Positions 57,508 to 64,000 of a stretch of 64,000 bases of DNA are shown piece by piece. The stretch comes from JALORV01 sp963769745 (GTDB taxonomy: Bacteria; Pseudomonadota; Gammaproteobacteria; Burkholderiales; Burkholderiaceae_F): NCBI GenBank assembly GCA_963769745.1, contig CAVYNB010000019.1, forward strand, positions 74,171 through 138,170. Reading direction: 5' to 3'. The notes beneath the pieces are model-generated. The model made no database searches and was not told the origin of the DNA. It worked only from the letters and a program-made list of their open reading frames with translations. Position 1 is the first letter of the stretch, and every line of letters begins with the position of its first letter. The position numbers were made by a program, and so were the translations under genes.

Positions 57508-58683
57508 CTACGACACGCGGCCCGGAAACAGCGGCCGTAGCTGCTGGTAAAACAGCTCTGCGAATTTCTCGAATCCATCGCGATCCGGATGGAGTTCGTT
57601 GTGCCACGCACTCGTGTTCGGCGCGAGCGTGCCCTGGCCGTTGATGAACGTGACCTTGGGGTGCACCGCCAGCGTCGTCAGCATCGCGGCGAACTGCTTC
57701 AGCATCGCCTCGACCACCGCGAACGCAGCCGCACGCGTCGGAAAGCCCCGCAGGTCGAACGTCGGCTTCAGCCACGGCCCGAGGTGGCAGATGCCCCGGC
57801 CATCGGGAATCGCAAAGTCATAGCCATGAAACACAAGGTGCGTGTTGGGACTCAACTTGTCCCGCAGGGTGATCAGGTCTTCGTAGCCGGCGCGGACGAG
57901 CGCGAGCGCTGCGTCGAAGCGCGGCTGATTGATGAGCGTCGCCGGGGGCACGGTCGGATCCCAGTCGCGCACCCAGAGCGCCATCGGATTGTCGACGATG
58001 TCGTTGCCGCCGCCCGAGAACAGCAACAGGTCCCACGGCCCACCGGCCGGGCAGCCTTCGGTCAGCAGTTCCGCGAGTCGCATGCGCTGCTCGACTCCGA
58101 GCATGAAGCGCACTTCGTCACCGGCCTTGGCGAGGTTCAGGATCGGCACACCGAGTCGGCTTTCGAGCCGCGGAATGATGCCGCCCTTGAAAAGGAACGG
58201 CGGGTAGTCGAACCACGAGTCCCCTTCGGCAAAAACCTGCAGCGGCTGGAAGCCCGCGGCAGGCGCAGCCGGAGCACCGGGCGCGCGCCGCCGTCCTTTC
58301 GCTGCTCCCTTCGCCGCACGTCTCGGTGCGGCCCGCCGCGCACCGCGCCGCTTCATGATTTCCATCGTCGCCTTGTATTCGCGAGTGCGGCGTTCCCGCT
58401 CGGCACGTTGCTGCGCCTCGAGGCGCTCGCGTTCCTCACCGACAGACGCCGGCGACGCGGGGGGGCCGGCAGGCGCGCGCCGCAGCGCACGCTTGGGCTG
58501 AACGGCACGCGCCAGCGCCCGTGCTTCTTCGAGCGTGACGGGTCCGCCGACGGTCGGCGCTTTGCGTGGCCGTGGCGCGGACCGCGCCGCCGCCTTTGCT
58601 GGCTTCTTGACCGCGGCTCTCGCCTTCGCGGCCGGCTTCGCCCTGGCTTTCACTTTCGGTTTCGATTTCGACTTCGTTGCCAT
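57508..58683 (-). CDS. SGNH hydrolase with a basic histone-H1-like N-terminus
   Basis: This protein has 391 residues. The first about 145 are Lys/Ala/Arg/Pro-rich (repeated KPAAKAR-like units, then a charged helix), resembling histone H1 or a DNA/RNA-binding tail. The C-terminal domain is SGNH-type: block I AEGDSWFDYP (Ser156), block III SGGGNDIVDN, block V WHNELHPDRDGF (His365); the usual Asp of DxxH is Asn here, as in some subfamilies. ATG 58683 has GAGG 8 bases upstream; GTG 58692 is an alternative. Substrate unknown. Confidence 0.75.
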   Translation of the reverse strand: MATKSKSKPKVKARAKPAAKARAAVKKPAKAAARSAPRPRKAPTVGGPVTLEEARALARAVQPKRALRRAPAGPPASPASVGEERERLEAQQRAERERRTREYKATMEIMKRRGARRAAPRRAAKGAAKGRRRAPGAPAAPAAGFQPLQVFAEGDSWFDYPPFLFKGGIIPRLESRLGVPILNLAKAGDEVRFMLGVEQRMRLAELLTEGCPAGGPWDLLLFSGGGNDIVDNPMALWVRDWDPTVPPATLINQPRFDAALALVRAGYEDLITLRDKLSPNTHLVFHGYDFAIPDGRGICHLGPWLKPTFDLRGFPTRAAAFAVVEAMLKQFAAMLTTLAVHPKVTFINGQGTLAPNTSAWHNELHPDRDGFEKFAELFYQQLRPLFPGRVS

Positions 58684-58699
58684 GTGCGTCACCTCGCTT

Positions 58700-59233
58700 T
58701 CAGCGGAAGACTTTCAGCAGGGCTTCGAGCGCCGGCAATTTGTCCGGGATCGCCTTGGCGAGCTTCGCCCGGCAACTGCGGTCGAACACCTGCCGCCCCA
58801 CGATGTGCTTCAGGTCGCGCGCGTCGTTGGCCGCCATCGGACAGTCCTTCGCACCGCGATCATGTGCGTCGATGCCACCGAGGAATCCGGCCAGGCCGGA
58901 CACCAGCACGTTTGCAATGGCTCGATCCGTCTCGGCGCCCGCGGGCGGCAGGTCATCGAAGCCCGCCACCGAGAAGATCACCACGGGTCCCTCGCCCTTG
59001 TCCGGCCACCAGCCGTAGATGTTGAGGGTGTCGTCGTCGCGCAGCCAGTGCCTTGTGACGCAGGCCAGCACATTCACATGCAGCTCCAGCGGCACACGGC
59101 CCAGCCGTTTCGCGAGCTTTTCGGCCCACAGATACGGAGTGCCGTCGTCGGCCCTTTCCTCAAGGTCCCACGCATCGATCGGGGCCGAGAGATCCACCAG
59201 CTCGAAACCGATTTGCTCCTGCGCGCCTGTCAT
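58700..59233 (-). CDS. Orphan protein overlapping the CHAT gene end
   Basis: This 177-residue protein is not recognised. Segments: LVDLSAPIDAWDLEERADDG, LNIYGWWPDKGEGPVVIFSV, GLAGFLGGIDAHDRGAKDCP. It overlaps the end of the CHAT gene by 74 bases, and its ATG has no good Shine-Dalgarno. One extra base near 59235 would therefore have split what was originally the C-terminal domain of the CHAT protein. Either a separate small partner or that missing domain. Confidence 0.55.
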   Translation of the reverse strand: MTGAQEQIGFELVDLSAPIDAWDLEERADDGTPYLWAEKLAKRLGRVPLELHVNVLACVTRHWLRDDDTLNIYGWWPDKGEGPVVIFSVAGFDDLPPAGAETDRAIANVLVSGLAGFLGGIDAHDRGAKDCPMAANDARDLKHIVGRQVFDRSCRAKLAKAIPDKLPALEALLKVFR

Positions 59234-61394
59234 GTCGCTCGAGCGTGTCCTTCAGTGACGGGAAGACGTTGTCGATGTCCCAGACCGCGACTTCAACCGC
59301 CCGTGGCGCGATGGCGCGACGGCTCTGGGCGCGCGCCTTTGGCGAGGCGAGTTCGGTGAGGCCCCGCGGCCGTATCGATAGCGTCATGTTCGGATCGCGC
59401 GCGTAGACCACCGGGACGGCCCAGTCGATCATCTCGCCCTGCAGCGAGTAGTTGACGGCGATGCGCGCTTCGCGGGCCGCCTGCCCGATCGTCATGCCCT
59501 GCGCCAGCGCCCAGTAGAAGTGCTGCGCGAAGCTGGTAGCCGACGAGTCCAGCACGCTGTACTGGTTGGCGACCAGCGCCGGAAGGCCATGCGCCACGAG
59601 CGACTGCGCCACACCCTTGTTGAAGTCGGCGCGGCCGCCGGAGCCGGTCTGGCAGGCGTTCAGGAATACCAGCGTGACGCCGCGCTGGCAGAAGATCTCG
59701 CGCACGGAGCGTTCGCCGAGCAGGTACTCGCCGCCGCGCGTGTCTTCGAACACGAGCGAGCCCTCCTGCGTCTTGTCGTCGAACACTCCATGGCCGATGA
59801 AGTGCACGATGGTGAAGCTGCCCGTGGACAGCCGTGCATGAATGCTGCTCGGCGTGGCGCGCGGCAGCACTTCGACTTCGGCCAGCCCCGCCTCGATCAG
59901 CGGATCGAAGCCGCGCCGGATGACTTCCAGCTCCTGCTCCATCGAGAGACGGCCGAAGCCCGCCGGCTGGGCCGACGCCACCAGGATCCGCAGCGGCCCC
60001 GCGCGCGGCGGGATCACATCGGCGGGAATGGCTGTCAGGACATTGCGAACGAAGTGGATGTCCTCCGTGGCGAGGAAGCTGCGGCGAGAAGCGTCGTAGG
60101 CAAACTCCCAGGGCTTCTCTGCGATCCACGACACCATCGACGTGAACACGAAGTCGAGCTTGCGGCCGTGCTGGCGCGAGCGCGCCTCGTCGTACAGCCG
60201 CCGCACGTCGCCCTGGAACAGCGTCTCGAAAAGATCCGTGCCGAAATCGATCAGCTCGGCGTCGTCAGGCAGCGTGCCGGTGTCACGGTTGGTGTACGCC
60301 TTGATGCGCTCGTGCATGTCGATGATCGCGCGGAATCGTGTGTGCTCTTCGCCCCTGTCGGTATTGAGCCGCATCGGAATGGTGACCCGGGCGCCGCCGT
60401 AGGTCGCGAAGACGCGTGCGTACTTCTGCCGCCGGGCCGCGGCGGCCGATCCCGCCACGTCGGGCTCGAACCGGTCCATCACGACAATGTGGAAGGTGTC
60501 GCCGTCCATGGCCGGCAGGACGGTGGGCAGCATCACGGCGGCCGCTGGCGTCCCGACCGCAGGGGCCGATGCTGCAGCGTCGGGCATCGCCGTCGTCGTG
60601 TCCCGCGCAGGCCTGGCCAGCGGATAGATGGTCGCGGCGAACGCGTAGTCCTTGGCGGTGATGTCCTTGCCGCCCGGAATGGTCTTGCCATCCTTCGTGA
60701 TCTCGCCCGGAATCTGGTAGCACATGACCGAGTGCGGATCGCTCTCCGCCGTGCCCATGATCGACGACTTGGCAAGCGGCGTCAGGACCTGTTCGAGGGT
60801 CTCCTGCGCGGTCCAGCCCTCGGTACGGTCGAAGTACGCGAAGGCCTTGCGCCGGTCGATCTTCTTGATGAGTTCGGCGCGCATGTGCTCGTGCTCGAAT
60901 CCCAGCGTGTGACCGGCCTCGTGCCGCACCACGCGCTTGAACTCCGCCTCGGGCGTGCGCATCGTGAAGCCCTCGAGGTTGAAGGTCGGCTGATCTTCCT
61001 CGATCCCGAGGATCTCCGTGCCGACATACGACCAATACCCCGCCATGTCATCGGGCTCATCGAGCCGGGCAATGCGTACCTGCCCGACGCTCGCCGTCTC
61101 GACGAACTGCACATTGGTGGTCTTCGACCAGGCATTCATGTGCAGCAGGATGCGGGCGCGCAGGTCGCGCGAGGGGCTGTCGAGGAACTGCACGGTGAGC
61201 CGCACACCGGTGGCGGGCCACTTGTGTCCGATCACCACCGCGAGCCGTCGGGGTCCGCCGCGTCGTCCGACCGGCGTCCGGGCGAGGACGCGTTGCTCGT
61301 CCGCATTGGCCGGATTGATCTCGATGCTGCGACGTAGAACCTTCGCCGCCTGGTCGGGCGTGAGTGCCCTCGGCCTGCAGACGATCTTGGACAT
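59160..61394 (-). CDS. Astacin-like metalloprotease fused to a CHAT (caspase-like) domain
   Basis: The protein has 744 residues. Residues about 50-260 form a metzincin protease: zinc site HEAGHTLGFEHEH (His158, Glu159, His162, His168) and Met-turn SVMCY (Met224), closest to astacin-type. A middle region (about 295-465) is unassigned. Residues about 466-675 form a CHAT domain: VHFIGHGVFDD with His535 and LVFLNACQTGSGG with Cys581, the caspase-type dyad, then ALVANQYSVLDSSATSF. No signal peptide is seen. Two protease types in one chain suggest a proteolytic relay or self-activation. The natural C-terminus is uncertain (see the overlapping gene at 58700-59233). Confidence 0.78.
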   Translation of the reverse strand: MSKIVCRPRALTPDQAAKVLRRSIEINPANADEQRVLARTPVGRRGGPRRLAVVIGHKWPATGVRLTVQFLDSPSRDLRARILLHMNAWSKTTNVQFVETASVGQVRIARLDEPDDMAGYWSYVGTEILGIEEDQPTFNLEGFTMRTPEAEFKRVVRHEAGHTLGFEHEHMRAELIKKIDRRKAFAYFDRTEGWTAQETLEQVLTPLAKSSIMGTAESDPHSVMCYQIPGEITKDGKTIPGGKDITAKDYAFAATIYPLARPARDTTTAMPDAAASAPAVGTPAAAVMLPTVLPAMDGDTFHIVVMDRFEPDVAGSAAAARRQKYARVFATYGGARVTIPMRLNTDRGEEHTRFRAIIDMHERIKAYTNRDTGTLPDDAELIDFGTDLFETLFQGDVRRLYDEARSRQHGRKLDFVFTSMVSWIAEKPWEFAYDASRRSFLATEDIHFVRNVLTAIPADVIPPRAGPLRILVASAQPAGFGRLSMEQELEVIRRGFDPLIEAGLAEVEVLPRATPSSIHARLSTGSFTIVHFIGHGVFDDKTQEGSLVFEDTRGGEYLLGERSVREIFCQRGVTLVFLNACQTGSGGRADFNKGVAQSLVAHGLPALVANQYSVLDSSATSFAQHFYWALAQGMTIGQAAREARIAVNYSLQGEMIDWAVPVVYARDPNMTLSIRPRGLTELASPKARAQSRRAIAPRAVEVAVWDIDNVFPSLKDTLERHDRRAGANRFRAGGSLGPDRCVGP

Positions 61395-61616
61395 GAGCGA
61401 TGTGACTCCGTTGTAACTTGATCGCGTGGGCGACACCAAATCATGTTCCCAATTCGATCAGGCTGCCAAGGTCTTCGCGTTGATCGAAGGCAGAAGCAGA
61501 GCCATCCAGGACGGCAGACCCGAGGCGCTGCCACAATGGCCCCGGACGGAGGCGCGTGGTACGCGATCACACGCGCCCTTCGGCTTCAGGAACCGTCGCT
61601 GAGCAGGAGCAATGTC

Positions 61617-62726
61617 ATGTCAAACGATGCGGAGCCGCGTTTCAGCGGCATGCCGGCCACCCCGGCGCCCGAGGTGTTCGCAAAGGCCCGCAGCAGCAAT
61701 CCGGAGTGGTTTCAGCTCATCGAGCGTGCGTATGAACAGTTCGCGGCACGACCCGAGAACGCAGGCGTCTACGCAGACCCCAAAGGGCGCGGTGCGACGA
61801 TCGAGCAGATCTGGCTCGTCCTGACCCTCTTTGGCATCGAACCGTACTGCCTGGTTGCACGTCCGCTGCCCGCCGCCTCGACCAAACGCATCTCGCGGCT
61901 CGTGAACACCAAGGCGACGCAGATCATCGAAGCACTCAAGACGATCCAGGCGGCCACAGGGGAAGTCAACGTCCCTCTCGCCTACCACGACGGCAAGACC
62001 GGGCACTGCATCCGCATCACGGGCTATGACAGCGGGCGCGATCGCTTCATCTATCACGACCCCTGGCCTGAACGCTCCCTGCTCGCGAAGGAGAACAACC
62101 CGGCCGGGGTCGACGCCCAACCCGAAGGAGCGCGCTGGAGCGTGACCGCGCAGGAACTCGAACGCGTCGTGTTTGCCGCCTTCGTCTTTCCGAGCCAGTG
62201 GGCGCGGGTGCGCGGCCAGGACTTCGACATCCTGTACGACTCCTGGAAGGACAGCGAGTTCTTCAAGTTCTTTCGCCTGAAGCAACTTGATGAACAGACC
62301 GCGGGCGACCGTACGCAACGGACCTTTGCACCCGGTGCGTTCCAGCAGGACATCGCGCTGGCAGTCGAGTGCGAGCAATCCGGAAAGATCAAGCGCGCGT
62401 CACTGCTGCTGACCCAGGACTGGACAATCGGGAACTTCATGCTGGCGCTCGATCTTGCAAAGAGCTTCGTGGCCAGCTTTGCGCCGGCTCCCGACCGGAC
62501 CCGGTACGACGAGATCGCCGCTGCGCTATGGAGCCTGCGTGATCCACGCGCCCTGCTCAAGGCGAAGGAGACGGACCCGAATGAATCTGACGCCGTCCGC
62601 TGTGTGCATGCCTTCATGGGTTCGCTGGAAAGCGCCACCGTCGTGACCGATTTCAGCCACCTCGCCATCGGCGGCGCAACGCACGGCGGGCGCCCGGCAC
62701 GCCTGATCGCCGTCGATCTGTCGTGA
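61617..62726 (+). CDS. Unknown protein with C39/papain-like His segment
   Basis: This 369-residue protein is not firmly recognised. GHCIRITGYDSGRDRFIYHD followed by PWPERSLL resembles the His/Asp half of C39- or C70-type papain-fold peptidases, but no matching N-terminal Cys motif is seen, so it may be an inactive homologue. ATG 61617 has AGGAG 7 bases upstream. It is divergent from the CHAT-metalloprotease gene with a 222-base spacer and probably belongs to the same island. Confidence 0.5.
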   Translation: MSNDAEPRFSGMPATPAPEVFAKARSSNPEWFQLIERAYEQFAARPENAGVYADPKGRGATIEQIWLVLTLFGIEPYCLVARPLPAASTKRISRLVNTKATQIIEALKTIQAATGEVNVPLAYHDGKTGHCIRITGYDSGRDRFIYHDPWPERSLLAKENNPAGVDAQPEGARWSVTAQELERVVFAAFVFPSQWARVRGQDFDILYDSWKDSEFFKFFRLKQLDEQTAGDRTQRTFAPGAFQQDIALAVECEQSGKIKRASLLLTQDWTIGNFMLALDLAKSFVASFAPAPDRTRYDEIAAALWSLRDPRALLKAKETDPNESDAVRCVHAFMGSLESATVVTDFSHLAIGGATHGGRPARLIAVDLS

Positions 62727-63266
62727 GTGGCGGATCAAGCGAGACCGGCAGGTGCGCGGCCCGCAGCTCTGCCGGGGCGCGGTGGCTGCGCGCGCCGGTT
62801 AGCTTGAACTCGCAGGCCGGCATGGATCGATCGAGACCAAAGCATTGCTGACGTAGCGTTCGCCACAAGGTGGACGCGTTCTCGGTTCCCGACAGCGACC
62901 GCGCAATTGAATGGCTGTTTTCAGGAATCGCCAATCGGCAGGACCCGACCCTTAGCTGCCGTTCGACGTTGCCGAAAGCAGCCGCTCCCGTGGCACCTGG
63001 AAGCGGACTTTCAACTTTCCACGGCGAGGCCAGTCCGAGAGGCGGCGCTTATCTCTATGACGGCTTAGCGCCTAACGTTCCGCCAAAGTGGACACTCTGC
63101 GGCAAGCGGCACGCCACCCCCAGCGAGCGAAAGCAGCGTCGAAAGGTTACCGCCTTTTGAGAACGCCCCCTTTTGAGTCTCAAGGTCCGTAGCGGCGCGG
63201 CTGCATCGCCGTGAAGGCCGACGCGTGACGACAGTTCGGTGATTGCCGTGCTTGCCCACGCGAAGC
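62727..63266. other. Long intergenic region with repeat-like sequence
   Basis: No convincing gene is seen here. At about 62955-63100 the sequence has features of dispersed intergenic repeats (GTTCGACGTTGCCGAAAGCAG, then GGCACCTGGAAGCGGAC and GCCTAACGTTCCGCC). It could be a remnant element marking the island's right boundary. Confidence 0.35.
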
Positions 63267-63524
63267 TCACGTCGCGGCGTGTTTTGGTGCACGCACGAGC
63301 GTGACGAGAACGGAAACGTCTTCGAGCGCCCTCAGCGCATGCGACGCTGCCGGCTCCAGATAGATAAGGCTGCCTGCGAGCATCTTCTGCAGGCGGCCAT
63401 GCGCGTCGAACTCGAGCGTGCCCTCAAGACACTGGACCGTGATCGCGCCCGGCACGCGATGCACTGGGACGGTTTTTTCGGCCGGCAGCATCATTCTGAA
63501 GATCTCAATCGAGGGCGATTGCAC
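63267..63524 (-). CDS. Small cupin-domain protein
   Basis: This 85-residue single cupin contains VHRVPGAITVQCLEGTLEF, AHGRLQKMLAGSLIYLEPAA and SHALRALEDVSVLVTLV. Related cupins are about 105-115 residues, so about 25 N-terminal residues appear absent; an in-frame TGA lies just upstream of the GTG start. Possibly truncated or with a missed start. Role unknown; it lies next to a nitric-oxide-responsive promoter. Confidence 0.7.
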   Translation of the reverse strand: MQSPSIEIFRMMLPAEKTVPVHRVPGAITVQCLEGTLEFDAHGRLQKMLAGSLIYLEPAASHALRALEDVSVLVTLVRAPKHAAT

Positions 63525-63629
63525 GAACGTGTGCCGACGTCGCCTGCGTCAACTCCTGACCGAGAGGTCGAATGTCGAGCAGGTCGCCGCAGGAGGCGTG
63601 CGGAAGGCCATTGGATTTCTCCCGGCAAG

Positions 63630-63675
63630 TTGACAGTCGCGCAGAAGTTATTAAGATGTATGTTCGATATATCTT
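63630..63675 (+). promoter_or_regulatory. nnrS promoter with NsrR-like operator
   Basis: TTGACA (63630-63635), 16 bases, TAAGAT (63652-63657) forms a good sigma-70 promoter. Overlapping its -10 is a 23-base dyad (63653-63675) with arms AAGATGTATGT and CGATATATCTT around one central base. It matches 17 of 22 positions of the NsrR consensus (AAGATGCATTT-N-AAATGCATCTT). A NO-sensitive repressor here would block RNA polymerase. Confidence 0.65.
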
Positions 63676-63714
63676 TTAACAGGCTTGACGCAGGTGCGGA
63701 AGGTGCATGCTCCC

Positions 63715-64000
63715 ATGCTGACGTACATCTCGCGCGGTGGACGTTGGGTGGTGAAACAGCTTGTCCAATTGCGGGAGTCCGCATCCTCGGCGCAAGCTCG
63801 GCCTGATCTGCACGCGTTTCTTAGCCTTGGATTCCGCCCGTTGTACCTCGCGGGCGTAGCGTGGGCGATCGCTTCGGTCGCGCTGTGGGTCTTCGCGCCG
63901 CAGTGGCTGCGGCCGCCGCTTTTCGGCGTGGCCTGGCACGCGCACGAGATGCTCTGGGCTTTTATCGCCACGATTGCGGCCGGATTCCTGGTGACCGCAG
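63715..64000 (+). CDS. nnrS: NnrS family protein (3' partial)
   Basis: The first 95 residues of an NnrS-type heme/copper membrane protein involved in nitric oxide tolerance. HAFLSLGFRPLYLAGVAWAI and AWHAHEMLWAFIATIAAGFL are the family N-terminal motifs. ATG 63715 has GGAAGG 11 bases upstream. The gene runs off the right edge. A second NnrS, fused to SirB, lies at 20.2 kb. Confidence 0.85.
   Translation, partial: MLTYISRGGRWVVKQLVQLRESASSAQARPDLHAFLSLGFRPLYLAGVAWAIASVALWVFAPQWLRPPLFGVAWHAHEMLWAFIATIAAGFLVTA

Noticed and set aside
53296..62726. Gasdermin-type pore protein expected beside caspase-like proteases
   Set aside because: None of the neighbouring proteins shows a gasdermin-like pattern or lipidated N-terminal Cys; the unknown domains do not allow the claim.
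63060..63090. attC-like GCCTAAC core suggesting an integron cassette
   Set aside because: No matching GTTRRRY partner at a normal distance, no integrase, and no cassette-like ORF array.

Overview
The window is high-GC (roughly two thirds G+C) bacterial DNA, densely packed, with many 4-base start/stop overlaps. Several blocks point to a betaproteobacterium, probably Burkholderiales-like: the order yebC-purD-(S9 peptidase)-hemF-nadD-rsfS-rlmH-maf-rng, an LPS block next to dnaE, gltX beside tRNA-Ala and tRNA-Glu, a PEP-CTERM exopolysaccharide-associated protein, and a narXL / narK1K2GHJI / parvulin nitrate-respiration cluster. All assignments come from reading motifs; no database search was run.

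Layout. 1-6 kb: the end of an ABC-2 permease, then a tandem of two membrane-anchored PEGA-domain proteins. The first is a complete Ser/Thr kinase. The second is a pseudokinase that has lost the HRD and DFG aspartates. A TssQ-like lipoprotein and a convergent Lon-type AAA+ ATPase follow. 6-20 kb: nitrate respiration, with narXL on the minus strand divergent from narK1-narK2-narG-narH-narJ-narI-parvulin. The spacer carries an FNR-type box and a TACCCCG palindrome. 19.5-24.8 kb: carbonic anhydrase, an NnrS-SirB fusion, a hemerythrin-like protein, a zinc metallopeptidase and a DUF6152/small membrane protein pair. 24.8-35.4 kb: a HerA-like ATPase, then housekeeping genes. 35.4-43.7 kb: LPS synthesis (two GT9 heptosyltransferase-like proteins, O-antigen ligase, GT25, MsbA-like exporter, two GT2 enzymes). 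43.7-49 kb: a TIR-TM-TPR protein and dnaE. 49-53 kb: small proteins, a PEP-CTERM protein with a sigma-54-like promoter, two tRNAs and gltX.

53.3-62.7 kb is the most unusual region. It encodes two separate caspase-fold (clan CD) proteases: a C25/gingipain-like protein, and a CHAT domain fused behind an astacin-type metalloprotease. Alongside are a SLOG-like nucleotide-sensor candidate, a zinc amidase joined to an unknown domain, an SGNH hydrolase with a histone-H1-like tail, and two orphan proteins. None shows an obvious signal peptide. I treat it as a candidate undescribed conflict, stress or proteolytic-signalling module; the function is inferred. The window ends with a cupin and the start of an nnrS gene behind an NsrR-like operator.

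Caution: at least eight genes, including housekeeping ones, are broken by one extra base (narK1, narK2, narH, the HerA-like ATPase, hemF, GT25, the second GT2 and the TIR protein). This pattern looks more like sequencing or assembly error than real gene loss. For those genes I give the whole span that would be read after correction.
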